NCBI GenBank assembly: GCA_037783545.1
Contig: JBBELK010000056.1
Location: 62,001 to 126,000, forward strand
DNA from: Henricia sp. BOLD:AAB3569
Taxonomy: Eukaryota; Echinodermata; Asteroidea; Spinulosida; Echinasteridae
Length of the DNA: 64,000 nucleotides
Direction: 5' to 3'
The first letter of the stretch is position 1. The number at the start of each line of letters is the position of its first letter. Positions 31,620-43,976 of this stretch are shown piece after piece. The position numbers were made by a program, and so were the translations under genes. The notes beneath the pieces are model-generated. The model ran no database searches. It was given only the letters and a program-made list of their open reading frames with translations, and was not told where the DNA came from.

Positions 31620-32410
31620 GTGGATGTTTAGAAAATGTAGCTCAAAATACGTACCCTGAGATAGGCGGAAAAACAGAGATTAAAACTTAAAAGCAAAAAC
31701 ATTACTCTTGTTAATTCCTGTCTGACCCCCTCTGGCGATCGAGCAGCCAGAATCGTACTGGCCGACTCCAGAGTAATATCTCTCGAGGAAAATACGAACA
31801 AACAAAGTATACTATTAGTAAGTTGTTCGTTTATAGCAATGTTTTATAATGAAAGTGCTATAGACCACCTCGTTATATCTCAGTGTATAAACATATATAT
31901 ATACAAATATTGAAAACGCACCCTAATAAAAATTACAAGCACGTGCACACGAGTTTCACGACTCGTTGAAATCATTTGTTCAACATGGCTACCACAGGAC
32001 AATTAACTCCGGCCATCGCCTTGTCCAATGTGATAGTGGATTTTTAGCAAATTTAGCTCGAAATACGTACCCTGAGATAGGCGAAAAAACAGAGATTAAA
32101 ACTTAAAAGCAGAAAAATATTCTGGAAAATTCCTATCTGACCCCCTCCGGCGATCGAGCAGCCAGAATCGTACTGGCCGACTCCAAGGTAACATCTCTCA
32201 AGAAAAAAAAAGAACAAACAAAGTATACTATTAGTAAAGTTGTTCGTTTATAACAATATTTTATAGCGAAAGTGCTATGGACCACCTCGTTATATTTCAG
32301 TATTTAAACATTGTATATATAGATATACGATTATTGCAATTGCACCCTAATTATATACCAGCACACGAGTTTCACGACGTTGAAATCCTTTGTTCAACAT
32401 GGCTACCACT
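31620..32410. repeat. Tandem duplication, about 405-bp units
   Basis: ATAGTGGAT(G/T)TTTAG … AATACGTACCCTGAGATAGG … GACCCCCTC(T/C)GGCGATCG … CAACATGGCTACCAC is present twice, starting near 31617 and 32030. The second unit is cut at ...GGCTACCACT by the 2.57-kb element and resumes at 34978 (GGCTACCACTGGACCACTCCGGCC), matching unit 1 (GGCTACCACAGGACAATTAA). Confidence 0.85.
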
Positions 32411-34977
32411 AGTCTTGATGCAAGACCGAATTTACTGTTAGAGTTCGCGATCCCCACATTGTTCATTTTAGCCGCCAGAGGGCGTACCTACACTTACAAC
32501 GTGAACTCGAAAACTCGGTCTTGATTACTCCGTAAGAAAAAAGTTCGATAACCTTTATGGAAGACATGAATAATTAAACAGCAAGGTCAAAAATTATGGG
32601 CGCCTGCGTAGAAGAGAAAGCGATGCCTCCATAAATAGGTCATGTGGGATGGTAACTTGCCGTGTACATTTGTACGTGTGCAGTGATTCACCGTGCCGCG
32701 CGAAAATGATATCGGGCCGTTTTCGTGCAGTGACCGTGGTGCATGGCCTGCCGAGAAGCGCCATTTCTCGGTACGAGTGCGCGCCCAGCCCAGCCCGGTG
32801 ACTTCCTGTCCCCGGCCGGGGGTGCCTGTCCGTGTAGATTAAGACCCAATGCCATGGCCAAAACATTGAACAATGTTGGACAACAGTGGGAACAAATCTA
32901 AAAATCATGAAAATCTCTCTCTCTTAGTTTTTACACCATGGTTTTTACAACTAAACTAAAATTTTACATGGTTTTATAACAATGGAAATCCAGGCTGGGG
33001 GCCTAAAATCAGACATGTCATAATTGTATTTCTCATTGTTATCATCAAACTTGTTCTAACATGCATTGTTTCTTTTTCATTTAATACAAAATAAAGACGT
33101 TAATAGTGGTCGGATATGGCATTCAACCTAAAAATTCAAATTATTTCTGCACTTGAAGTGAAATATTGAACTAATGAATCAGACAATGTTGACGAACATT
33201 TCCTTGGACAATGTTGGACAGCAGTGGGAAAAAATTTAAAAATCATGAAAATTTCTCTTTCTTAGTTTTTACACCATGGTTTTTACAACTAAACTAAAAT
33301 TTTACATGGTTTTATAACAATGGAAATCCAGGCTGGGGGCCTAAAATCAGACATGTCATAATTTTATTTCTCATTTTTATCGAGTCATCAAACTTGTTCT
33401 AACATGCATTGTTTATTTTTCATTTACAGAATAAAGACGTTTAATTATAGTGGTCGGATATGGAATTCAACCTAAAAATTCAAATTATTTCTGCACTTGA
33501 AGTCAAATATTGAATCAGACAATGTTGACGAACATTTCCATATTTTTTTTTAGTTAACCAAACTGTGCAAATTTACTTCAAGGGCTTCTGTCCTATCTAC
33601 AAAGTAGTTTGCTGTTGTTCCCTGGAATTCGTAAAAACAGCTTCATATCCACAAAATTAATGGGCCTTCTCAAAGCATTCTCCTCAAAGCACTGAAAAGG
33701 GTGAAATTTTAAACATTTAGTAAACTAATAAAAATCAAATTTAAATTTGTTCCATTAAACGTTATTCCAGTATATTTTCGGAGGCTTATGCAAGCAAGTT
33801 GCTCTAATTAATTTTCTGCAATTCTGCTTGCTGTAAAAACAAAAACATGCACGAAGAATCAGAAAAAAAGTATTGTTTTAAATAGGCCGTAAAAGGTCGA
33901 TCCTTGGGTCACAACAATTTGCCTTATTTTTTGTTGGCCTAAATGAAAATCAAATGGGTCATATTTGACTTTAGAAAATGTACAATTACTTTTGTAAAAC
34001 CATGTGGCTTTGAGAGACTCCTTTCAACATTAAACTTACAAAAATTTAATAAGGGCATTTTGAAATTTTTTAAAATCTGCCTAACAATTTATAATACTTC
34101 AAACATTGTGTACAAAGCATGTGATAGTGAGTGAAATTGGTAGTTTTTAAGAAAGTGGGTGGTTCTTCACTCAGATTAATTCACTCCTAAATTTCGATTT
34201 TTTTCTATCATATCTGAACTAACTGATGCTTGCAAGTCATTTTAGGGAAAAATAGTAGTGGATAACTTCTCTGAAATCGTTTAGCACTTTTTTTTTACCG
34301 AAGCCAATAATATGAAAAGCATGCCATAGTATAGAGGAGAAGAAAACAATCCCAGTCGTTTTCTTCCTCCATGCGTAAGCGATGAAAACAAATCGTGACC
34401 AAGCAGAAAATGCCCTAAGAAAATCTCTAAATGCCAGTCTTTGATAGCCTTTGAACTTTTCGATTCCCAACTTGGAACGAAATGCTTGGTCTTCACCCGA
34501 CCGTAGACCCGTTCACGGGTCTAACCCGACCGTACGAGCAACGCAGGCCGGCAAGCGGCAAGGCCCGGACGCGACGGTACGGTACAGGCGAGCCACTGAG
34601 TGCAACGCGCAAGATAGCTTTGTCCGTGGACAACGTGTTTGCCTCATATCATGTTTGCCTGCTGACTGCTGATCGATCGATCGATCAGCGACTGGAAAAG
34701 CAGCGACATTTGTATGCACTGTCCTGTCCAGTGTGTACTCTGGGTACCAGACAGACCAGAGCTGTTGTGAATTATGGAAATTAGATGACGTCACGCATTT
34801 CAACGTGTCACACAAAGGTATGCCAGGAATTCGCTCGGTATTTTGCGAGCGATTTATACGGAATATGAAAGACTGTCTTTTCGACTGTATTTCAAGGTGC
34901 GCCCTCTGGCGGCCAATGGTGAATAGTCTATGTACATCGTGTATTGCGCGCAAAAAGGCAGTCTTTCCGAAAGACTA
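32411..34977. mobile_element. 2.57-kb terminal-hairpin element, copy 2 (uninterrupted)
   Basis: A full copy from AGTCTTGATGCAAGAC to TTTCCGAAAGACTA, flanked by the exact 10-bp target repeat GGCTACCACT (32401-32410 and 34978-34987). It aligns with copy 1 at 3616-5781, 6185-6200 and 10561-10947. Each tip is a small hairpin: GTCTTG-ATG-CAAGAC at the left and AGTCTTTC-CGAAAGACT at the right. A GCCGCCAGAGGGCG block lies 50-90 bp in from each end in opposite orientation. It contains ATCGATCGATCGATC near 34673. Open frames seen in both copies do not stay in one frame and are not called as genes. Confidence 0.9.
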
Positions 34978-35033
34978 GGCTACCACTGGACCACTCCGGC
35001 CATCAATATTGTCAAATGCATGCATGTACTTAA

Positions 35034-35166
35034 AGGCACAGGCTCGTCAGCAATGCGCGCCCGCCAAATTCGTGCTCGAAACACGCAGCTCCTTGCCTTT
35101 GCTATGGAGCTGCGTAATGCGTGGCACACATTTGGCGGGCGCGCATTGCTGACGAGCCCTGTGCCT
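35034..35166. mobile_element. Palindromic MITE with TTAA target site
   Basis: AGGCACAGG(G)CTCGTCAGCA continuing to GCGCGCCCGCCAAA is inverted across about 38 bp at each end, and TTAA flanks both sides (35030-35033 and 35167-35170). TTAA sites are used by piggyBac- and Kolobok-type transposases. Confidence 0.85.
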
Positions 35167-35381
35167 TTAATACGGAAAGATTGTCAAAAATATATATATA
35201 GATATACTTCTATGGTTGAATCGTCATTCCCCGTTAAGAAAGTCGGGATTAAGTGCAGAATTACAGACATACGATTAAAATGTTTTGATTAAAAGATAAA
35301 AGACATAAAAGCGATGTGTCCGCCTTTGGAGAAAATGCTCAATGAAATTTTATAAGTACGAAGACCGCTTTTCTTGAAAAT

Positions 35382-35700
35382 AAATGAACTGTGTGTGACG
35401 CTGTGACTGCCTGCGAATGACTTGCAATCGCCCATGCAAGTGTATCACATTACACGGCGCATTCTACGCACCAGTACACCACAATCAAACCTTACGTAAC
35501 CCACCAACAGGTGCTCTCACACTTACGATGAGATAACAATTCTCTTCTTATTGCATGCCGAAGAGAATTTATAAATCTCATCTCAGCCCCGATATACTGT
35601 AACATCAAGTCAAACAACGTGACACCAGAACTATCATAAATAATGTTATACTGTTTTATTCTGGGATGGCTGCAGTCACATACGCCCACTTTTAGTACAA
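35382..35700. repeat. Two abutting dispersed repeats
   Basis: 35382-35577 (AATGAACTGTGTGTGACGC to GAAGAGAATTTATA) recurs at 43617-43819. 35578-35700 recurs at 31402-31500. The two families meet at 35577/35578. Confidence 0.8.
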
Positions 35701-35710
35701 TGTTGTACTA

Positions 35711-38344
35711 CAGGGTGTATCAAAAAAAGGTATGCACTCAGAAAAATGTCCAAGAAATTAAAACTTATCAGTTTCAGAATCTCTATCTATACCTATTGGT
35801 AGGCAATCATTTCAAGCTTCAAATGACACCTCGACCATTTGGAAAACTTCACGCATGACTGATCAGGTTATTGTTTTAATTCATGTTGGCAAACGTGGCT
35901 TGCGCACAAACTTGCAGGGTTTTTCCCACGGTCAAAAGTTATCACAGACAAAAGCAGCACATGCTCTTCTTTATGACCAAAAACTGTAAATTTATCTCGA
36001 TGTTAACCCTCCATTTTCCATTTTTCTGCAATCGTATCAGCCTGCAACCGGTTAGTCTGTTGTCAAGACGTGCATAGGGAGATTTACTGCGCAGTGTTCC
36101 TTATATGCTGCAAGGTTCGATACTGAATGACTCCCCCTGCCGCCCCTATACCTCATCACACTCTTCCCCTGTTTTAATGTACAACTCTCATTAACACATG
36201 AGAGAAAATTCCTCGGATGTGCAACACAATGGGGGAAATGGAAAAGGGAGTCTCCTGGTCTCATATCATGTATGTGTGGCGGTCCAGGAAAACCCCTCAC
36301 ATGGTCAATTTTACAATTCTTGTTGAGCATTTAATCAAATAATACACTCTTTGGTTATCTCAGAATAGTTTAAAGGAACACACCGGCCTTGTTGGGCTAT
36401 TTTGGGCTCGAAATAGACCCATACATTATTCTGAAGCGCCTTTGAGAGTAAATTAGATATATCTTGAAAAGACGCCGTCAAATTTGGCTGTTTTTAAGCA
36501 CTTTTGAAAATTCAAGGTCACGTGACTTTTCGGAACCAAATTCTGGTTATAGTTAGTTGTATTTCCAGCCGTATAACAGTTTGTTACTGCAGAACTGCAC
36601 CAAATTCAACTCTGATTTCCCCCCAATGTTTATAAGTAATTGACAAAAGAGAGACTATTTATACAGGTATGAAACAAAGTTAAACATAATTATGAAAATT
36701 CGAACATAATTGTTTGTTTCGAGAGTCCGGAGAACGGGAGCGAGCGCGTGCTACGGCAGGCTACCGTGCATGGAGTGTAGGATATTTGCCCCGCGCAGCA
36801 CGGCAAATAGACCGAGTGCACACACACACAGGCGTGTTGCTCCGGTGTACGTTTGTGAAGAAAAAACATGATGCCAACTGAAAACGGAAATTCCTATTCG
36901 GTCGTCCGGGCTGTCCAGTGAAATCGTGAGCAGAAAATTGGAGCTATCCTGAGCAGGAGAAGATCAGCGAATCGTTTGTGACAAAGTCGTGAGGCTCGCG
37001 CGTAGTTGCAACGGCTGGTAAAGCGTATAACCCGCCTTTTGACCGTTTTTGTTAGTTTTGCACTTCATTTGTAAATTACGGGATATTTTGATGATCTTTT
37101 TTTACAACGACCATCAAAAAAGTATTGTCAATGCTGCTACATCACTAAATCATGTAAACAGTACGCCGGTGTGTACCTTTAAATGAGTTCAATATTTAAA
37201 CCACAACTAAAGTTATGACCTTCCGAAGACGGTTTATTCTAAAACCCACATACGGAGAAATCAGGGTTCAAAGTTGGCTATGCAGTAAACGTAAATACCT
37301 TAAAATGGTTTTAAAACACTCGCAAATTACATTTTACACTTTGATTTTTCAGACAAAACAACTTTGAGAGGGAATTTAAAGACCATAACTTCACTTTGGA
37401 ACTAAAATCTCAAAAATGACATTAGGGTGATTTTTTTTGTAAATCGGCCCATAACTACAAAATGTACGTGGCGACTTCCGACGGGTTTTCCCCGACCGCC
37501 ACACAAAATCTTGCTAGTGCTTTAGAAAAGACTAGCACGGAATGATTTGATAAAAAGCATACTCTTCGCCGTGACAGCCTATTCAACCCAGTTTGTGATA
37601 TTCAACAGCAACAAGAAAATCCGATAGTTATAGTAACAAACATATTTTATTCCCAGTTAAATACATAATGTACCTTTGTGGGAGGAAATTGCCAACTGAA
37701 CTCTTTTTAAAAAAGACAAAAATCTGCAGACATTTTTACCATTCATTCAACAAAAAATGCATATAATTTTCACGTTTTCTGCTTCTACGAGGCAAACATT
37801 TTTACAAGGTATTCATCAATATTATTATTTAGTTATGTAATGCTGTTTCTGTCATGTAATCTCTATTTAATCCTCAACATGCATGACCACTATTTCTTTG
37901 GATACAGACGTCTGCCCTGTGTGTGCATTACGACGTGTAGTTGATACGTATACACAAAGCATTGACATCAACTACATGTTACGATATTCTGCGGCAAGCA
38001 TCACGCAAGCCGAAACGGACGGATTGCAGACAAATGGAAAATGGAGGGTTAACATCGACATAAATTTACAGTTTTTGGTCATAAAGAAGAGCATGTGCTG
38101 CTTTTGTCTGTGATAACTTTTGACCGTGGTAAAAACCCTGCAAGTTTGTGCGCAAGCCACGTTTGCCAACATGAATTAAAACAATAACCTGATCAGTCAT
38201 GCGTGAAGTTTTCCAAATGGTCGAGGTGTCATTTGAAGCTTGAAATGATTGCCTACCAATAGGTATAGATAGAGATTCTGAAACTGATAAGTTTTAATTT
38301 CTTGGACATTTTTCTGAATGTATACTTTTTTTTGATACACCCTG
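35711..38344. mobile_element. Tc1/mariner-type element with about 320-bp TIRs
   Basis: CAGGGTGTATCAAAAAAA at the left is mirrored by TTTTTTTGATACACCCTG at the right, and TA flanks both ends, as for IS630-Tc1-mariner transposons. The inverted arms run about 35711-36033 and 38020-38344 with few differences. No transposase frame is found between them. The interior contains a nested TTAA element (36374-37178). Confidence 0.8.
36374..37178. mobile_element. TTAA-site element nested in the mariner-type element
   Basis: Ends AGGAACACACCGGC and GCCGGTGTGTACCT are inverted, with TTAA on both sides (36370-36373 and 37179-37182). 805 bp, no coding motif. Confidence 0.75.
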
Positions 38345-39375
38345 TATAATGAGAGGACAAAGTTTGCATGGAAAACGAAGAAAAGTGATATAATTATACT
38401 TTAGCCGCGATGGCTCTATGTAGCACCTTAAAGATTCATAGCAAAGGATAATAAAATGATAATTTGTTAAAATACTAAAAGTTTTTTCGGTGCATGTCGC
38501 CGGTTGCAACCGGTTCTCCTCCTCCCGACGTGTGATACAGAACCCGCTTCCGATGCCTCTCCGATCTATACGTGCGTGTCCTAGGAAAAGGTGCGTATCG
38601 CAACTGACACATACTAAAATGTCAATCAGCTTTCTGTAGGTCGTAGTACAGTGCACGAGATTCGTTTTATAGCTGTAGCACATGCAGCTTAAAGGCCTGT
38701 TCGCAATGGTGAACTCCTATAGTGGCCGGGTAACGCATGCGGAGTGCCCATCCTGGTAAAATTGTCCTTGTCCGAGATAATGGAGTTACCTTTAACAGAA
38801 CGTGATGCGATAAAGTCGGCAAAATAATGAAAAAGACATGCAGACGAATGTCAGCTGATGATTCATGTTGGCCACTTTCGACGAGGATTAGTCTAATAAT
38901 TGACAGCTTCTCACCAAAAAGGGGTCTTGAGAAATTTAGGATTAATGATGGCTTGGTGCGTGCTGTCCAGTACTGATTCAATGAAGCTTAATTGGTAAGG
39001 GAACCAACACATACTGGCCGAATTGTGTCCATCTGATGGTGCGGATTGCAAGGCTAGTCGGGTGGATGAATCACGAAGACGCGGCGAATGCCGTTTCCAC
39101 TCCGTCGGTTTCGCTGCGAAAACTCGAAGCTTGATGACTTCCCGCGCGGATTGCGGTTTACAGGCTAAGACCGTATGACTAAGGGAATCACCAACCCGTG
39201 CGCTTCGATAATCGTCTATTTTTCAGCTCGTATCGACTTGAAGGTGCTTTCAAATGACATCCTTCGAAATGCTCTGAAAGTAAAAAACAAAACTTTAGGG
39301 AAGGAACAAATTAAGTTTTCATACTGGCGTGTACGCTATTTTCGTTTAAATACGAACACACATCCGTACAAACGC
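38345..39375. other. No gene recognised
   Basis: Mixed-composition sequence with open frames (38294-38683, 38667-38981) that show no family motif. It is bounded by the mariner-type element and a tandem repeat. Confidence 0.4.
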
Positions 39376-39820
39376 TGCCTAACTGGCTTGATCGACTGGT
39401 CATAGACACTCGTGGTCTGCAGATGTCACTCGTGGACATCGACTGCCTAACTGGCCTGATCGACTGGTCATAGACACTCGTGGTCTAAAGATGTTAATCG
39501 TGGACATCGACTGCCTAAAAGCTATAACTGTCTTGATCATCAACTGGTCATAGACACTCATGGTCTGCGGCTATCACTCGTGGACAAAACTAAACAATTT
39601 ATCATACTAGCATTTCCGCTATAAATTGTCGTTTAAAATCACTCACTCAAGACTGCATGATTCGCAGATGACCATTTAATACAGACAGATGTTGCGGAAA
39701 TGTCAAAGTGTTTTTGTTTTTGTTTTTTGACGAACACCCATACGTGCAAACATTGCAACAGCCTCGCTTTATCGACTGACCATAGACACTCGTGATCTGC
39801 ATATGTCACTCGTGGACATG
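39376..39820. repeat. 67-bp tandem repeat, three copies plus an outlying one
   Basis: CTGCCTAACTGGC(T/C)TGATCG followed by ACTGGTCATAGACACTCGTG and GATGTCACTCGTGGACATCG repeats at about 39376, 39443 and 39510. A degenerate copy lies at 39765-39820 (TATCGACTGACCATAGACAC). Confidence 0.85.
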
Positions 39821-41205
39821 GCGATTATACACAAATGAAACCCGTCAAGGGCTTGCAGTTCGGTAAATTTTCGAAAACAGATATGTTACCTCCAACAAAT
39901 TCAAAGTTTCGGTAGCTTTGCAGCTTATTTACTTGCATAACCAAAAACTCAAAACATAAAGAGAGGCGGCGCGCCCAAATGTTTTGTATGCTCAATTTAG
40001 AATGAAAAGTACAAATGACGACTTCACAGCCGGGGTACCAAAAATGAAGTCGGGAAGGTCTCTTATGATTTGAATGTATGTATTCTGTGCAATAAAAAAT
40101 TCTAGGGAAAAAATCTCCATGTCTCTTGGCCAAATGAACCCTATGTGTTATGAAGCATGACAAAAATCATAATGTTTTCAAACAAGCACGTTAAATGGTT
40201 TCACAACTAAAGGCAGGTTTCCTTGCCAAATTTATCCTCTCCGAAACAGTGTCATATAATCCAAACTGCGCATACTCTGCGCTCACACGAAATATATAGA
40301 CACTCGGATTTAATGGTAAACGCAGAGCAAGCCCCCAATGAAGCTCAATGCAAATGGTTCAGTAACAATAGAAAAATCGCCAGGCAAACCTAAACACCTG
40401 GGGCCTTATTCACGAAGCGCTCTTAAATTTGCTCACTAAGAGTGACTTACGAAGAAGTTACGAGGACTTTGCGAGGGCTTTGAGAGCGTACTAAGTGGTA
40501 TTCATGAAGCCTTCATAACATGCACTTACCGAGATCTTAACTTGCGTGGTCGTTAAACAGCTAGAATCCCCCCTTCCACATTTTTTTAGTTTTTCACAAC
40601 TTGTTTTTCACAAATAAATCGACAGGCTTTTGCTTAAAACGTAAAGCAGTTCCGACCCTCTTCACCCGAAATTCTGAAACGCTCGAGGTCACTTGGTTTG
40701 TTTATCAACAGGGTTTTGACGTCATCCTGAGAAACATACAAAACGGTCTGTGCAGTATCGAATGGAAAATACACTTAGTGAATGTTTATCATGCCTGTTT
40801 TGTCCTTGTAATTCAAAATACAAACGTGAAAAACACTTCATGTAATATGACAACAATCTACTATTACCTGTTTTGTGAAAAAACGATGAAATTGTGGCTC
40901 ACAATGAAGCTCTTTTGAAGTAAATACTGGTGCATTGCGACGGGTGGTTTTGTCACGGAACGAACGGCATTCACAGCGGTCTGTGTACAGCATGGTACGG
41001 TCCCCTGCGGGCGTAGTTCCCACGTGTTTGAACATCGGCCGTACAAGTTATAGCATGAGCGACTCATTTTTCTCTCTCTTGGTAATAGAAAAGAAAATCT
41101 TTCTGCTCTTTTTTTTTCATAGTGTCTGGTAAAACATACAACCACGCAGCTACTGGGCATATCTCTGGCTTTTTGGACCAACAAAATTCTTCAAAAATCA
41201 CCATC

Positions 41206-41440
41206 TAAAGTACGGTGCACACTAGAGCATTTTGCCGTTCCGCTGCCGTTGTATTTTGGGCGCGCGCCCAATTTTTGACGTTCACAGTGTGGACGTCTAC
41301 AGAAACGATAACGGTAGCCGTTAACGGCAAACGCCCAAAGTTGAAAAGTTTCAACTTTCAGCGGTACCGCCGACGTTGACGTTCCGTCGCCGTTCCGTTG
41401 ACGTTCCGTCGCAATTCACTCTAGTGTGGACGCACCTTAC
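41206..41440. mobile_element. Nested MITE, about 20-bp TIRs, TA target site
   Basis: AAGTACGGTGCACACTAGAG at the left and AGGTGCGTCCACACTAGAG (reverse complement) at the right, with TA outside each. The interior repeats GACGTTCCGTCGCCGTTCC-like words. Confidence 0.65.
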
Positions 41441-41860
41441 CAGAGACGGTTTTCCAATTTTTTTGCGTGTAAACGTATGGAGCTAACAATCGTGTTGACT
41501 TCTCTTTCTCAGGATTGCGTCACGGGGTCACGCGCATATCATGAATACCTAATGAGCGTTTCAGAAATCGCGAAAATCTCATTTTCGAAAAGTGCACTTT
41601 TGCTTGCAATTTATCCACTTAAAACCGACAATTAAAAAATAATAAAAATCCACGTCGGCAAGAGGGATGTTTGGACTATCGAAAAAAGCCTAAATGCGGG
41701 ATTTTCGTCAAGGGGGATTCTTCCTCTTTAAATAAGATCTGATGGTCCGGAGCATTATTTATGCTGACGGTGTTACGCAATGCAAAGTTATTTAGGGCGG
41801 CGCCCGACTACCGTGCACGGACACATTCTCCACAGATCAAGGGACGTGAGCACTGAAAGG

Positions 41861-42064
41861 ATGGCAGAGTCCAAGAAAAAGCAGAAACGTGCACGCAAAG
41901 CAAACTTTAGCGGAGATGAAGTGGACAAGCTGGATGGCCTCGTTGAGGTTAACTACAAAACACTTGTCAGTAAATTCTGCGACACAGCAGCTTTGAAGTG
42001 CAAAAACGTCACGTGGGCTAAAATTACGCGAAAAATAAACGCGATGAACAATCTTTTAGACTAA
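41861..42064 (+). CDS. Small Myb/SANT-like DNA-binding protein, transposon-borne
   Basis: 67 codons from ATG at 41861. A basic N-terminus (MAESKKKQKRARK) is followed by ANFSGDEVDKLDGLVEVNYK, then LVSKFCDTAALKCKNVTWAK and ITRKINAMN. The pattern F-s-x-x-E-v-x-x-L-v-x-x-V … K-K-x-x-W-x-x-I-x-x-x-v-N matches the three-helix Myb/SANT-like domain (Myb_DNA-bind_5 type) found in the second ORF of Harbinger transposons and their domesticated relatives. The stop soon after makes it shorter than usual family members (normally over 150 residues), so it is probably truncated. An earlier ATG at 41780 is less likely because the extension has no family resemblance. Confidence 0.55.
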   Translation: MAESKKKQKRARKANFSGDEVDKLDGLVEVNYKTLVSKFCDTAALKCKNVTWAKITRKINAMNNLLD

Positions 42065-42228
42065 AGTGGACGTTAAGGGAGCTCAGACCTCCCGCAAGTT
42101 ACGATGACTCTACGCACGCTCTTACAATTTACGAAGGGATGGTGAATACCACGTAAATTACTAAGAGGGACTTGCGAGCGGTTTACGAGCTCTTAAGCCC
42201 TAAGAGCGCTTCGTGAATAAGGTCCCTG

Positions 42229-43616
42229 ACCCTGTGTATACGGCCACCCTCACACCCGGTTGCGCCGCACGTCCCCCGATTGCCCAGCCTCTAATGATAC
42301 CTCGTGAAACTGTGGATGCGATTAATGCAATTGTACTTTTAAATTGCGTAATTCGTAATTCATATTCCGGAGCTGTCCGAGTGTGCGCTAAATGCTACAG
42401 CATAATGTAAACTATATTTCAGTTCACGACTTGTAGTCTTACCACGAGTTCGTCCTCTAGATCTGTGCATACATTAATATGCTCGAGGATATACAAAATT
42501 GCAATATGAACATTCTCCGAATGGTCGGTATTTGAATAAATGTCAGTACAGTACTGCAGTTGCAAGGTCTAAAGGGCTTACCCTTCATACATGTATCCAG
42601 GCTGTGTTGCTCGAAGCGCAACTGGGCAAAGTTAACCGAACAAAAAGAATGTTCGCGTGAACATGCTCCACGAGATTCAATCTGCATATACATATATATA
42701 TATACCTGCTAAAAGTCTGGGAAACATTCCCAAGCACTCTGAAGAGTGTAATGAAAATGTAATTGTTTTCTTTCATATGACTCAATAACCACTAAACGGT
42801 GTTCACATTTTTAATGGAAAATCAATTTAGAAGTGGGAAACAATATCTCGGTCTCGACCAGAGTACGGAATTCGTGCAGAAAACATGAGGGAAAACAGCC
42901 CTCTGTAATAGCATATTATAAAGGTTCAGACGTTCTGAATAAGAAAAATAGCACTGTCGAGGCTTCATATTTGGAGACTACAGACGTTACTAATTAGCAC
43001 GCTCATGGTCGAAGACAAGCCGTTTTTGATATCAATAACCACTATACTTACGTTAACAGCACAGAGGTTCATTATTTATTTATTTATTTATTTTTTATTA
43101 TAGACGTTTTCAAAAATAGACGGGCCTTTTTTTTTTTGACTGGTTTCATAGCAATAACGCACCGAAAGCGGAGCTAAAACTATACGGCGGCCAAGTTTCG
43201 TTCTCATGCGTACATGTGTATGCCTAGGCTCCTCACAATTACAATTATTGCCTGGACTCAAATTTTGATAAATTCGTATTCGTTTTCTGCCAATGACACA
43301 TACAGAGTCACGTATAGCTTCAAATAGGTAGTTTAAACTAAGCGGGTACTTATCTTAGATTATTGCTGACGTCCTCTCGCACAAGTAGATTGAAGTGTCC
43401 AGCAAGAATTCAGTAGTTGACCACGACTTCGGAGTGAAATACCCCTGCTCTATTTGGCCACACGTTTGACCAGATTTCGTTGACTCGGTTTATTGCGACC
43501 CCATTAGCTGGCAACTTGCGTGTTCCGTCGCAGTGAAGGCTTGAAATTAGCAAATTTGTCTGGTTGTTTAGTATCGAAGCAAACGACATAGAAAATACGG
43601 GGAAGAGAGAAACCTA
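42229..43616. other. No gene recognised
   Basis: AT-rich, with an ATTT microsatellite (about 43072-43095) and a TATATATATATA run near 42695. Short open frames lack motifs. Confidence 0.45.
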
Positions 43617-43819
43617 AAATGAACTGTGTGTGACGCTGTGACTGCCTGCGAACTTATGACTTGCAATCGCCCATGCAAGTGTACCACATACACGGCGCAT
43701 TCTACGCACCAGTAGACCACAATCAAACCTTACGTAACCCACCAACAGGTGCTCTCACACTTACGATGAGATAACAATTCTCTTCTTATTGCATGCCGAA
43801 GAGAATTTATAATTCTCCT
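43617..43819. repeat. Dispersed about 200-bp repeat, second copy
   Basis: Nearly identical to 35382-35577, differing by a short insertion (GCGAACTTATGACTTG against GCGAATGACTTG). It ends with GCCGAAGAGAATTTATA, which can fold with the upstream AATTCTCTTC. Confidence 0.85.
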
Positions 43820-43976
43820 CGGAATTCGGCCATAACAAAGCCGACAAAGCACTTCGTGCTGTATTTACAGTACTGTACTATTCTGCTCCATTATAGACCA
43901 GTTCAGTCAAAAAATCCAAACCTAAAGTTACATCGGGACAAAGCGGATTAACCGACCATTTAGTGCAGAACAATAA

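Larger units (their letters stand above)
40401..42225 (+). mobile_element. Harbinger-like element keeping only a Myb/SANT-like ORF
   Basis: The left end GGGCCTTATTCACGAAGCGC (then TCTTA) is mirrored at the right (TAAGAGCGCTTCGTGAATAA then GGTCC). CTG flanks both sides (40398-40400 and 42226-42228), a 3-bp duplication as in PIF/Harbinger elements. Autonomous members carry a DDE transposase plus a Myb-like DNA-binding protein; here only the latter is seen (41861-42064). A further MITE (41206-41440) is nested inside. Confidence 0.75.

Noticed and set aside
32411..34977. Helitron
   Set aside because: Hairpin near the 3' tip is suggestive, but there is a clear 10-bp target duplication, no TC start and no CTRR end, and the target is not an A/T dinucleotide.
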